A stretch of 64,000 bases of DNA from an uncultured Acetatifactor sp. GTDB lineage: Bacteria; Bacillota; Clostridia; Lachnospirales; Lachnospiraceae. The stretch spans positions 108,226 through 172,225 of the forward strand of contig CAKRTS010000003.1 in NCBI GenBank assembly GCA_934402315.1, written 5' to 3'. Under the pieces are notes generated by a model that ran no database searches, had not been told where the DNA came from, and worked only from the letters and a program-made list of their open reading frames with translations. Below, in pieces: positions 27,352 through 36,283 of the stretch. The position numbers and the translations under genes are program-made. The stretch's first letter is position 1; each line of letters starts with the position of its first letter.

Positions 27352-27372
27352 TTGCTTAACTGGTTAAGCAAA
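27351..27372 (+). promoter_or_regulatory. Palindromic operator 1, LacI-type
   Basis: TTTGCTTAAC and GTTAAGCAAA form a perfect 10-base inverted repeat around a TG centre, overlapping the last base of the -10 element and the start site. The form and position fit a LacI-family operator. The LacI gene at 28722-29513 is the obvious candidate repressor. Confidence 0.75.
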
Positions 27373-27401
27373 GAAGCAAAACCTATTTTTTATACTCTTG
27401 A

Positions 27402-27417
27402 GCTTAACTGGTTAAGC
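27402..27417 (+). promoter_or_regulatory. Palindromic operator 2, LacI-type
   Basis: GCTTAACTGGTTAAGC repeats the core of operator 1, centred 48 bases further downstream. Paired operators at this distance would allow cooperative binding or act as a roadblock. Confidence 0.7.
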
Positions 27418-27485
27418 AAACAAATCAGCAAACACATTCATTGTTGGCTCCGCAGAGACGGAGACCGGAAAAGGGAGGAAAAAGG

Positions 27486-28652
27486 ATGAAGAAAAAAGTA
27501 TTAAGCATTATGCTGGCAGCAGTCTGCACGTTTTCACTTGCAGCTTGCTCCGGTGTCGAGACGAGCGGCAACAGCAGCGTGGCTTCAGAGGAGAGCAGCG
27601 TAGAGAGCAGTGCGACGGAAAGCAGTGCAGCGACAGATTCCTATAAGGTAACGTTCTATGATGTGGACGGAACGACCGTGTTGTCTGAGGAGGAAGTGGC
27701 AAGTGGCGCAACGGCGACGGAATACACACCGGAGAAGGACGGACAGCTCTTCATGGGATGGTTCGCAACCCCGTCCCTCGGACATGAATTTGATTTCTCA
27801 CAGGCAATCACAGCAGATACCAAGGTGTTTGCGGGCTTCATGGAAAATGTGGAGGACAGCAGAACCTTCGCTATCGTGGGAAGCGGCAAGAGCCCTCTGC
27901 TTGCGGCATCCAGCTGGGGCGGAGTCATCAACGACGAGCACTATATGACAAAGAACGACGGAGAGAATGTATACACGATCACACTTGATCTCTGCGAGGG
28001 AGATGAATTCCAGTTCGCAATCAACAGCTCATGGCATGACCAGCGCGGCGGCGGATATCTGGAAACCACGGATGCGGATGGCGTTTCCTATTTCAGCGTG
28101 TCCGGCGGACTTTCCGATGACACCAAGAAGTCAAACATCAAGTGTCTGGTTGACGGTAACTATACCTTCACCCTGACAACACATCCCGGTGCAGACGTTT
28201 ACGATACTGAGAACAGCAATTACTCGGAGGAGAGCAAGGAGAACTACAATTCTAATCCTTATGATACCATTGTCTTCACGTACAACGGCGAGATGAAGGA
28301 GGCGCTGGCAGACGTTACGACCACCTATTACATCAAGGGCGCTATCGTGACCGGCTGGCAGGATGATTATGATGAAAAGTATGCCTTCACAGAGGAGAAC
28401 GGCATTCATACGCTGGTAATTGATCTGGATGAGGGAGACGAGTTCCTTATGACAACTCTGGTTACGACAGAGGATGGAAATTCTTCCGTCGGCAACGAGT
28501 ATGTCCGTTTCACAAACATCACAGACGAGGAATCCCAGAAGTATGTCGATGGGACAGACAGCGCAAATATCATTGCAAAGGCAGCAGGAACCTATACCTT
28601 TACCTATGATCCTGCAGCTTCACAGCTGACAGTAGGCTTTGAGGCAAAGTAA
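27486..28652 (+). CDS. Starch/maltodextrin-binding-like lipoprotein
   Basis: The 388-residue product (ATG 27486 behind GGGAGG) has a signal peptide with lipobox LAAC (Cys21) and a Ser/Glu-rich linker. An InlB/Flg_new-type beta repeat follows (about 53-118, containing KDGQLFMGWFATPS). Two beta-rich modules come next, with WGGVINDEHYMTKNDGENVYTITL in the first and ITGWQDDYDEKYAF-like sequence in the second, similar in pattern to SusE/SusF-type starch-binding modules. It is probably anchored on the outer face of the membrane. Its neighbours are a GH13 enzyme and a carbohydrate ABC importer, which supports alpha-glucan binding. The expression signals are unusually strong and palindromic operators overlap the start site. 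Ligand specificity is inferred. Confidence 0.65.
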   Translation: MKKKVLSIMLAAVCTFSLAACSGVETSGNSSVASEESSVESSATESSAATDSYKVTFYDVDGTTVLSEEEVASGATATEYTPEKDGQLFMGWFATPSLGHEFDFSQAITADTKVFAGFMENVEDSRTFAIVGSGKSPLLAASSWGGVINDEHYMTKNDGENVYTITLDLCEGDEFQFAINSSWHDQRGGGYLETTDADGVSYFSVSGGLSDDTKKSNIKCLVDGNYTFTLTTHPGADVYDTENSNYSEESKENYNSNPYDTIVFTYNGEMKEALADVTTTYYIKGAIVTGWQDDYDEKYAFTEENGIHTLVIDLDEGDEFLMTTLVTTEDGNSSVGNEYVRFTNITDEESQKYVDGTDSANIIAKAAGTYTFTYDPAASQLTVGFEAK

Positions 28653-28677
28653 GAGCGGAAAGACAGGAATAAAAAGA

Positions 28678-28705
28678 GCCGGGTATCCGTAAAAGGATAT
28701 CCGGC
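28678..28705. terminator. Bidirectional terminator between convergent genes
   Basis: GCCGGGTATCC and GGATATCCGGC form an 11-pair stem with one G-U over a six-base loop. The minus strand is followed by TCTTTTTATT, so it terminates the lacI gene well. The plus strand has only a short T stretch. Confidence 0.75.
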
Positions 28706-28721
28706 AGTTTGACAAAACGGT

Positions 28722-29513
28722 TCAGACGAAGACCTGATGGGTGCAGCCGTCAACGCGGTTCGAGGCGAGCTCGAAGCAGGAGAAGACCTGTTCCATCTTT
28801 TCATAAAGGTCGCAGGGAACATAACAGGCATCTGCTCCGGCACAGACGGCAAGGGACTGCTGACTGTACACGATATTTCCGTCCGGCAGGGGAACGGCGA
28901 CCTCCGATACGAAGGATACGGAAGGAAATGTCCGCAGGATCAGATCGCGGATCTCCTGATTGTTGGGGCGAAGGCACAGGTAAGTATAATTATCCTTCCC
29001 GAAACGCTCCTCCGCCGCGGCTTTTATGGCATCATAATCCGTGCAGATCTGGAAGAAAATCTGCAGCTGGGTGGAGATAAGAATGTCGATCCCGAGCAGA
29101 GGTATGAAGTTGTTGTCTCCGACCTCGTTAAAGAAGTCCAGATCTGTGTCATAGCACAAAATGGCATCTGCGTAGTCTACCCTGACAATATCGCCGGGGT
29201 GCTGCAGTAGAAGATGGTAGCCGTGTGCATTAAGCACGCCGGTAAGAGCTTCCGCAACGGCGAGCTGCTCACAGCGCTTATAGGGACACTCTTCATGCTT
29301 CAGGTAGAGCGCAATGTTGCAGGTCTTGCTTGTGGCAAGAGACTTCGCCGAGGAGTTGGGGTGGTAGTCCAGCAGATTGATGATCTGCCATACCTTCTTC
29401 TTCGTTGCCTCGCTGATGCGCTGGTCGTTTCGGTTGTTGATTACATAGGATACGGTTGCCACAGAGACACCCGCCTGCTTGGCGATGTCCCGGATAGTAT
29501 ATTTTTTGCTCAT
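28722..29513 (-). CDS. Short LacI-family transcriptional regulator
   Basis: The N-terminus is a textbook LacI HTH and hinge: TIRDIAKQAGVSVATVSYVIN, then YHPNSSAKSLATSKT. The protein has only 263 residues, against about 330-345 usually, so the sugar-binding domain is shortened. The frame shows no sign of a disruption, so this may be its true form. It is flanked by the starch-binding lipoprotein and the GH13 enzyme and is the likely repressor acting at the 27351 and 27402 palindromes. The ATG has no ribosome site and coincides with the predicted transcription start, which suggests a leaderless message. Confidence 0.85.
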   Translation of the reverse strand: MSKKYTIRDIAKQAGVSVATVSYVINNRNDQRISEATKKKVWQIINLLDYHPNSSAKSLATSKTCNIALYLKHEECPYKRCEQLAVAEALTGVLNAHGYHLLLQHPGDIVRVDYADAILCYDTDLDFFNEVGDNNFIPLLGIDILISTQLQIFFQICTDYDAIKAAAEERFGKDNYTYLCLRPNNQEIRDLILRTFPSVSFVSEVAVPLPDGNIVYSQQSLAVCAGADACYVPCDLYEKMEQVFSCFELASNRVDGCTHQVFV

Positions 29514-29519
29514 AGCTTA

Positions 29520-29548
29520 TTTATATACTGTAAGCCCGTTTTTGTCAA
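29520..29548 (-). promoter_or_regulatory. Promoter of lacI-family gene (leaderless)
   Basis: On the minus strand, TTGACA occupies 29548-29543 and TATAAA occupies 29525-29520, with 17 bases between. The start would lie at about 29513, the A of the ATG. Confidence 0.65.
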
Positions 29549-29610
29549 TGGTGCCGGTCTGCGCCGTCACAAAGCATGATAAACCCAGAGAAGTAGAAAA
29601 GGAAACTAAC

Positions 29611-31308
29611 ATGAACGAATATGCGATTTTACACATTCCCGATTCCCGATACTGCTTTCCGGTATCGGAAAACGAGGTGATTCTCCGGCTCCGGATTGAC
29701 AAGAGAGATGTGCCGGACGGCGTTTTTGTGGTTTATGAAAACAAATACGTCATACAGACAAGGCAGCGCAGCGAGAAGATGGAGCGGAAGTACGAGGACG
29801 GACTGTTTGCATGGTATGAACTCCGGCTGACACTCACGGATGTCCGGTTCACATACATTTTCCGGTTTGAGGATCAGGGGAAGATACAGTTTTACTCAGA
29901 GGACGGACTGCGTGACAGCTATGATTTTTCACTCGCGTATTTCAACTTTTTCCAGCTTCCCTACATTAATCCGGCTGACATCCACAGGGAGGTCGAGTGG
30001 ATGCGGGGCGCGGTTTTCTATGAGATCTTTGTGGAACGTTTCTGCCGCGGGCTGGAGAAGAAGGATGACGCCTACATTGATCTGAAATGGGGAGAAAAGC
30101 CAACACCGAAGTGCTTTGCGGGGGGAGACATCCCGGGAATCACAAAGAATCTGGACTACATACAGGAGCTCGGCGTGAATGCCCTTTATCTGACACCTAT
30201 TTTCCAGTCGGATTCCAACCATAAATATGACATTTACGATTATCATGTCGTGGATGAGCGGTTCGGAACAAACACCGATCTGGAAAAGCTGATAAAGGAG
30301 GCGCATAAGCGCGGCATCCGTGTGGTGCTGGACGCTGTGTTCAACCATTGCAGCGAGCATCTTCCCCAGTTTCAGGATGTTGTGAGGAGAGGAAGGAAAT
30401 CCCCTTACTTCGACTGGTTCATCATCCGCGGGGAAAAGCCGGAGAAGGAGCCGCTGAACTATGAGGTGTTTGCATTCTGTGATTACATGCCGAAATTCAA
30501 CACCTCAAATCCCGAGGTACAGGAGTTTTTGCTGAATATTGCAGTCTCATGGGTTAGGAAGTATGATATTGATGGGTGGAGACTCGATGTCTCGGACGAG
30601 GTGTCGCATGATTTCTGGCGGCTGTTCCGGAAGCGGGTCAAGGAGGTCAAGCCGGAATGTGTCATCATCGGCGAGAACTGGCACGATGCCAACCCATTTT
30701 TGCAGGGAGACCAGTATGACAGCATTATGAACTATGCCTTTACCAAGGCGAGCATGGACTATTATGCGTTCGGAACTGCCGACGCGGAGCAGTTTGCATG
30801 GAAGCTGAACGGACTGCTGATGCGGAATACCCTGCAGGTCAACCGGATGATGCTGAATCTGCTGGATTCCCACGACACAGACCGGTTCTATACGCTGGTG
30901 GGCAGGAGCAGGGCGAGGCTGCTCTCCGCTATTGCGGTGATGGTGATGTTTGTCGGCGCCCCCTGTCTCTACTACGGAACAGAGCTTCCGCTCGAAGGCG
31001 GCTATGACCCGGATAACAGACGCTGCTTTGACTGGAACAGAGAGCATTGGAACAGAGGGTTCATGGATCAGGTCAGATGTCTTCTGGCGCTCAGAAGGGA
31101 AAAGGCGGTTCAGACCGGAGAAATCAGGATGAGCGGCAGCGACGGACTGTTCGTCCTGCGGCGGTACGCCGGGACGGAGGAGCTTACGCTCTGCTGTAAT
31201 CAGACAGATACGGCGCGCAAGCCGGAGGCAGCGGGAAGAGTTTTTGTGCAGAACGGCTATGACGGGAATCATCTGGAGCCGGACGGCTTTGTTGTTTTTG
31301 TGAGATAG
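29611..31308 (+). CDS. Cytoplasmic GH13 alpha-glucan hydrolase (neopullulanase/cyclomaltodextrinase-like)
   Basis: The protein of 565 residues has an N-terminal beta domain (about 1-115) like CBM34, then a GH13 barrel. All four family regions are intact: DAVFNH (241-246), GWRLDVSDE with nucleophile Asp326, GENW with acid/base Glu355, and SHDTDR with Asp422. There is no signal peptide, so it degrades imported maltodextrins or cyclodextrins inside the cell. I use the ATG at 29611 behind AAAGGAA; the frame is open upstream to a TTG at 29479, but that overlaps lacI. It is the first gene of the importer operon and may work with the phosphorylase at 545. Confidence 0.92.
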   Translation: MNEYAILHIPDSRYCFPVSENEVILRLRIDKRDVPDGVFVVYENKYVIQTRQRSEKMERKYEDGLFAWYELRLTLTDVRFTYIFRFEDQGKIQFYSEDGLRDSYDFSLAYFNFFQLPYINPADIHREVEWMRGAVFYEIFVERFCRGLEKKDDAYIDLKWGEKPTPKCFAGGDIPGITKNLDYIQELGVNALYLTPIFQSDSNHKYDIYDYHVVDERFGTNTDLEKLIKEAHKRGIRVVLDAVFNHCSEHLPQFQDVVRRGRKSPYFDWFIIRGEKPEKEPLNYEVFAFCDYMPKFNTSNPEVQEFLLNIAVSWVRKYDIDGWRLDVSDEVSHDFWRLFRKRVKEVKPECVIIGENWHDANPFLQGDQYDSIMNYAFTKASMDYYAFGTADAEQFAWKLNGLLMRNTLQVNRMMLNLLDSHDTDRFYTLVGRSRARLLSAIAVMVMFVGAPCLYYGTELPLEGGYDPDNRRCFDWNREHWNRGFMDQVRCLLALRREKAVQTGEIRMSGSDGLFVLRRYAGTEELTLCCNQTDTARKPEAAGRVFVQNGYDGNHLEPDGFVVFVR

Positions 31309-31354
31309 ATCAGGAAAGAGTGGTCTTAGAACAGCGCGGATATGGAGGAAGAAA

Positions 31355-32857
31355 ATGAAAAAGAAGAGTATTGCACTGGTGATGGCAGGAATGATGTGCA
31401 CGGGGCTTCTCGGCGGCTGCGGCGGAAATGGGGAGTCGCAGGCCTCCGCTGGAGAGGGACAGACACAGGCGGGCGCGAAGGCGACCACGGCGGAGGCGCT
31501 GAGCAATATCTACAGCGGCGAGCTGGAGCGTGATGTCACGATCCGGGTTCTGGAGAACGATACCGCAATCGAGCAGGGATATTTTCAGGAGCTGATTGAT
31601 GCCTTCAATGCACAGTATGCGGAGTACGGAATTGTCGCCGTCGATGCAAATATGGATCAATACAGCAATCTGGCGGATGACGGCCCTTATGGATACGGTC
31701 CGGATGTGCTGTATCAGGCGAATGATGTGCTGATGAAATATGTGGAGGGCAAGCATATTTATCCGATTCCGGTGGAGAGTCTGGATTGCTATTCCCATAT
31801 TTCACAGAATGCATGGGATGCCTATAAGACGACGGTAAACGGCACCGAGTACTATATGGGAGTCCCGGTCAATGTGCAGTCCTCGCTGCTCTACTACCGC
31901 AGGGATATGCTGCCGGACAACTGGGAGAGCGAGTGGGATAAGGACGGCAACAAGGTGCCGGACATGGTGGAGAACTGGAATGACATGTACCGGTATTCCA
32001 AGGAAATCGTTGAGAGGGGCGATGGACGTTACGGCTACATGCGTTCCCTGTACGATGTGTATTTCTCCTCCGGCTTCCTGTTCTCCTATGGCGGATATGT
32101 CTTCGGGGACAATAACACGAACGCGGAGGACATCGGCTTTGCAGCGGGTAATGCCGCAGTCGGCGCAAATGTTCTCTTACAGCAGGCGGGTCTGATGAAC
32201 GAGGGCTGTATTGACGATTCCATCACGGTAAACTGCTATAGCAAGCTCGCGGACGGAACCTATTTCGCCACCATGACGACGCCGGATGTCTACACGAAAT
32301 TTCTTAAGGAACTGACACTGACTTATGAGGGAGAGGGCATGGAACATGACGCCGCGGCTGCGCTTGCGGAAGAAAATCTGGTCGTTGCGGATGTGCCGAA
32401 ACTGCCTGCGAGCGGAGACCTCACGGAGGAGAACCCGGAGCTGATTCCGCTGAAGGCTATGGGCGGTGTCAACGGTTATGCGATCAGCGCGTATACGAAA
32501 GCGCCGAATGCCTGTCTGGCATTTGTGGAATTTGCGACAAGCTATGAGATGGTCATGAAGAGAAATGAGAGCCTTGGCATCGCGCCCGCGAGAAACGATG
32601 CGGCGGAGAAGGCTGGCGGACTTTCCGAGATCATTTTCCGGAATCTGGATGCGGGAAATATTGTTGTCATGCCGTCCATCCGCGCAATTGAACAGGTGTG
32701 GACGCCGGGACAGACCTTCTTCGAGGATCTGGCAAAGGATGCGTTCCGCCCGGACAATGAAAAGAAGTATAAGACACAGGAGGACATCCAGAATGGTCTC
32801 GAGGCTGTCGATGTGCAGATCTATGATGCGATCCATACATTGGCGGGAACGAACTAG
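31355..32857 (+). CDS. Extracellular solute-binding lipoprotein, maltodextrin-type ABC importer
   Basis: The 500-residue lipoprotein has a signal peptide and lipobox LGGC (Cys22). The mature part resembles family 1 sugar-binding proteins, with the ITVRVLENDT-type first strand, the MGVPVNVQSSLLYYRRDML segment and the GYAISAYTKAPNACLAFVEF segment near the C-terminus. It is a little longer than MalE. The ATG follows GGAGGAAGAAA. Two permeases follow directly, so it delivers a sugar, most likely a maltodextrin given the GH13 neighbour. No ATPase is encoded here; such importers often share an MsmX-like ATPase made elsewhere. Confidence 0.9.
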   Translation: MKKKSIALVMAGMMCTGLLGGCGGNGESQASAGEGQTQAGAKATTAEALSNIYSGELERDVTIRVLENDTAIEQGYFQELIDAFNAQYAEYGIVAVDANMDQYSNLADDGPYGYGPDVLYQANDVLMKYVEGKHIYPIPVESLDCYSHISQNAWDAYKTTVNGTEYYMGVPVNVQSSLLYYRRDMLPDNWESEWDKDGNKVPDMVENWNDMYRYSKEIVERGDGRYGYMRSLYDVYFSSGFLFSYGGYVFGDNNTNAEDIGFAAGNAAVGANVLLQQAGLMNEGCIDDSITVNCYSKLADGTYFATMTTPDVYTKFLKELTLTYEGEGMEHDAAAALAEENLVVADVPKLPASGDLTEENPELIPLKAMGGVNGYAISAYTKAPNACLAFVEFATSYEMVMKRNESLGIAPARNDAAEKAGGLSEIIFRNLDAGNIVVMPSIRAIEQVWTPGQTFFEDLAKDAFRPDNEKKYKTQEDIQNGLEAVDVQIYDAIHTLAGTN

Positions 32858-32869
32858 CCGGGGGGCGGA

Positions 32870-34198
32870 ATGCGAGGGAATATGAAGCAATTAGAACAAT
32901 CTAAGGTATCTATCCGGAAAGCAAATAAAAATGTGAGGGCGAGTATGTGCCTGATGGGGCTGGGGCAGCTCTTCTACGGGCAGATCGGAAAGGGGCTGCT
33001 TTACATAGCGGTGCTGGCGCTCGGCATCGGATATTTTGTCTACCGCGGCGGCAGGGATCTGGTCGGACTGTTCACGCTGGGAACCCAGGAGGCGGATACC
33101 TGGCTCGGCATCGCGGGCGATAATTCGGTGGTCATGCTCCTTATGGGAATTCTGGCGGTGATCGCGCTGGTGCTTCTGCTGGCAGTGCATCTGTCAAACA
33201 TCCGGGATGCATGGGAGACCCAGCAGCTCATCGGGCGGGGCGGCAGACCCGCAACCTTCCGGGAGGACGCGAAGCAGCTTCTCGACAGAAAGTTTTATAA
33301 GACGGTGCTCTTTCTGCCGGTGCTCGGCGTCTGCGTGTTTAACATCCTGCCGATTATCTTCATGATTGCCATTGCGTTTACGAATTACGGCGGAAGCATT
33401 GTACCCCCGAAGCTGGTGGACTGGGTGGGCTTTGACAACTTTGTCCAGATCATGACGCTCTCGCAGTTCGCGCCCACCTTCGGCAAGATCCTCAGCTGGA
33501 ACCTCGTCTGGGCGGTCTGCTCGACGGCGCTGAATTACTTTGCCGGGCTGGGACTGGCGCTGCTGCTGAACAAGGAATGCGTGAAGGGAAAGGTGTTCTG
33601 GCGGGCATTTCCGATTCTTGCCTACGCGGTTCCCGGCTTTATCACGATGATCGGCTTTAAGTTCATGTTTTCCTACGGCGGCCCGATCAACCAGCTGATT
33701 ACCGCTTCGGGGCACAGGGCGATCGGCTTCCTCGACATTGACGCAAAGTGGATTGCAAGATTCATCGGTCTCGGCGTCAACGCATGGGTCAGCGTGCCGT
33801 CCATCATGCTTCTGGCGACAGGCATTCTCTCCAACAGGGATGTGACGCTGCTGGAGGCGGCAAAGATCGACGGCGCGGGAAGATGGCAGCAGTTCAGGCG
33901 CATCACGCTTCCGTTTGTACTGTTCTCCACAACGCCGGTTCTGCTGGGACAGTTCATCGGAAATTTCAATAATTTCGGCGTGTTCTATTTCCTGCGTGGC
34001 GGACTGTATCTGGACGGCTATTTCCTCGCGAGCGATACGGATCTTTTAATTAACTGGCTCTATAATCTGTCGATCAATAATAACTATTACAATATCGGCG
34101 CCACGATCAGCCTTGTGATCTTCCTGATTACATCCCTGATTTCACTGCTCATCTATACGAGGAGTTCATCATACAAGGAGGAGGATACATTCCGATGA
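32870..34198 (+). CDS. ABC importer permease, MalF-like
   Basis: This 442-residue permease has an extended N-terminus containing two additional hydrophobic segments (with GLGQLFYGQIGKGLLY) before the six-helix core, as in Gram-positive MalF proteins. The cytoplasmic EAA loop reads EAAKIDGAGRWQQFRRITLP. It overlaps the next permease by four bases (ATGA), a sign of translational coupling. The start may be ATG 32870 or ATG 32882; both have purine-rich sequence upstream. Confidence 0.92.
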   Translation: MRGNMKQLEQSKVSIRKANKNVRASMCLMGLGQLFYGQIGKGLLYIAVLALGIGYFVYRGGRDLVGLFTLGTQEADTWLGIAGDNSVVMLLMGILAVIALVLLLAVHLSNIRDAWETQQLIGRGGRPATFREDAKQLLDRKFYKTVLFLPVLGVCVFNILPIIFMIAIAFTNYGGSIVPPKLVDWVGFDNFVQIMTLSQFAPTFGKILSWNLVWAVCSTALNYFAGLGLALLLNKECVKGKVFWRAFPILAYAVPGFITMIGFKFMFSYGGPINQLITASGHRAIGFLDIDAKWIARFIGLGVNAWVSVPSIMLLATGILSNRDVTLLEAAKIDGAGRWQQFRRITLPFVLFSTTPVLLGQFIGNFNNFGVFYFLRGGLYLDGYFLASDTDLLINWLYNLSINNNYYNIGATISLVIFLITSLISLLIYTRSSSYKEEDTFR

Positions 34199-35031
34199 GA
34201 AGATTGAAGGCTTCCAGAATTGCTGACACTGCTGTCACATACATTATACTGATCGCCGTGTGCTTTATTTTCTTTTTTCCCTGCCTCTGGCTGATCCTTG
34301 CGTCCTTCAGTAAGTCGGGCTCGATTTATTCCTTTGACGGATTCTTCCCGAGCGCGTACAGCTTAGACACCTTTAAGATGCTCTTCACGGATACGGCGAT
34401 GTACAATTACCCGCAGTGGTTCCGGAATACATTGTTTATTGCAACCATGAGCTGCCTCATCGGGACATTTCTGACAGTGCTGACGGCTTACACCATGTCG
34501 CGCTTCCAGTTCAAGTCCAGAAAGGCAATGATGAAGACAACGCTGATCCTCGGTATGTTCCCCTCCTTTATGGGAATGATTGCGGTCTATATCATCATGA
34601 CGCAGTTCGGCCTGATTAATAAAATGTGGGGACTGATACTGATCTACAGTGCGAATGCACCGATGGGATACCTGACCCAGAAGGGCTTTTTTGACACGAT
34701 ACCGTCCTCGATTGACGAGGCGGCGAGAATCGACGGCGCGACAAACTTTCAGGTGTTTACAAAGATCAATCTGCCGATCTCGATGCCCATTATCGTTTAC
34801 ACGGCGCTGACCAGCTTTACCTTCCCGTGGAGCGATTTCATTCTGCCGAAGCTTCTGCTCAAGGAGAAAAATCTGTACACGGTGGCGGTCGGGCTGATGA
34901 GCCTCGGAGATACGGAATTTGCAAGATTCGCCGCAGGCGCGGTGTTTATCGCTGTGCCGATCGTCATTCTCTACTTCTGCCTTGTGAAGTTCATGGTGAA
35001 CGGAATGACTGCCGGAGCGGTGAAGGGCTGA
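34195..35031 (+). CDS. ABC importer permease, MalG-like
   Basis: The 278-residue permease has six predicted membrane helices and the EAA loop DEAARIDGATNFQVFTKINL. The length is normal for MalG. It begins inside the stop codon of the upstream permease and has GGAGGAGG just before it. Together with the binding protein it completes the membrane part of the importer. Confidence 0.93.
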   Translation: MRRLKASRIADTAVTYIILIAVCFIFFFPCLWLILASFSKSGSIYSFDGFFPSAYSLDTFKMLFTDTAMYNYPQWFRNTLFIATMSCLIGTFLTVLTAYTMSRFQFKSRKAMMKTTLILGMFPSFMGMIAVYIIMTQFGLINKMWGLILIYSANAPMGYLTQKGFFDTIPSSIDEAARIDGATNFQVFTKINLPISMPIIVYTALTSFTFPWSDFILPKLLLKEKNLYTVAVGLMSLGDTEFARFAAGAVFIAVPIVILYFCLVKFMVNGMTAGAVKG

Positions 35032-35112
35032 TTATATGCTGCGCTTCCGTCCGATCAAGAACGGGAACCGGCGGCTGATGACATAGACAAAGATAAAAAC
35101 TGAAGAAACAGA

Positions 35113-35148
35113 GGACACCCCGCGGGAAAGTGAGAGGGTGTCCTTTTT
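35113..35148 (+). terminator. Intrinsic terminator of sugar importer operon
   Basis: GGACACCC (35113-35120) and GGGTGTCC (35136-35143) form a perfect 8-bp stem with five T residues after it, about 80 bases past the last permease gene. Confidence 0.88.
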
Positions 35149-35231
35149 GGTGGATTTTGCCGGTTAGTTGGATTGCCTTATTCTGGCATAAATGCCACTG
35201 GGAAGCAACAAATGCTTAGGGGAGTGTCATG

Positions 35232-36113
35232 CTAAAAGCATGACTGCAGCATCTCGGAAAACTCTCTGATATACTCATCGGAGTTATCTTTTTTCCAAAA
35301 AGCACAGTAAGTTTTTGTAACCGCTTCTTTATTTCGGACAAGGGGAATTCTGCATATGGTGGTGTCAGACAAAGGCTGTACGCCGATTATGTCCACCGGC
35401 ATATAGCCTCGTCCGGTTACGACTTTAAGCCGTGCTTCCTGCATTGTATCGGCAAAAAGGAATTTCCCGTGAAGTCCGATAATGGATTCATAATATTCTT
35501 GTTCCTCCCTCTGCCCGGACTGGTTTATGACCAGAATGCAGGGGGTGTTTTTAAGATCAGCAATCTCCAGGGCAGATAATTTGCTGAGGAGATTTTTGGC
35601 AGATATTTCAATATATATTTTGCTTTCTGCAATAATAATGTTGTTATAGGCATCAGAGAAAGCACGCCGCTGATCGTTCAAGGCGAGATCAACAGTTCCG
35701 TTTTCCATTGCATGATAGAGCTCTTCGTGGCTGCCGACGGTAATCTGCACATCAATAGCAGGGTATTTTTCTGAAAACAAAGAGATCGCCTCCGACAGCT
35801 CATTCCCATGGTATCCTTTATAATAGCCGATTTTCAGTATGACGTTATTATCGGCAGCAATCCGTTTGGTTTCTCGGATCATTTGTCCTATATCCCCTGT
35901 GATAATCAGACTTTTTCTGTAAAAATGTTCACCGGCTGCCGTGAGGGAAAATGTCCTGTTATGACGCTCAAGCAGTTGCACACCCAGCTCATCCTCTAAT
36001 TTTCTGATCTGTTGTGAGATGGCGGACTGTGAAACATGACACTGTTCAGCAGCCTCATAAAAGTTCCCGTTTTCAATGACTGCCTGTAAATATTCGATTT
36101 GACGCAGCAGCAT
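35232..36113 (-). CDS. LysR-family transcriptional regulator
   Basis: The protein has 293 residues, normal for LysR. The N-terminal winged HTH reads LLRQIEYLQAVIENGNFYEAA, with the recognition helix in CHVSQSAISQQIRKLE, followed by a substrate-binding domain. I choose the ATG at 36113, seven bases after GGAGG; an in-frame ATG at 36149 lies upstream without a site. It is divergent from the SDR gene, the usual arrangement for a LysR regulator and its target. The effector is unknown. Confidence 0.92.
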   Translation of the reverse strand: MLLRQIEYLQAVIENGNFYEAAEQCHVSQSAISQQIRKLEDELGVQLLERHNRTFSLTAAGEHFYRKSLIITGDIGQMIRETKRIAADNNVILKIGYYKGYHGNELSEAISLFSEKYPAIDVQITVGSHEELYHAMENGTVDLALNDQRRAFSDAYNNIIIAESKIYIEISAKNLLSKLSALEIADLKNTPCILVINQSGQREEQEYYESIIGLHGKFLFADTMQEARLKVVTGRGYMPVDIIGVQPLSDTTICRIPLVRNKEAVTKTYCAFWKKDNSDEYIREFSEMLQSCF

Positions 36114-36283
36114 AGGCGTCCTCCGTTTCCGGTAAGTTTTGTTGTTCATTCATCGTTATTGCTATCATATATCAATTAGTAAAACTTATCAATACAATTA
36201 GAATAAAGATTTGATTGAGAAGTATGACTGAAATATAATCGGAACAAAGAAGTAATTAACGATTCAGGAAAAGGAGAATGATT

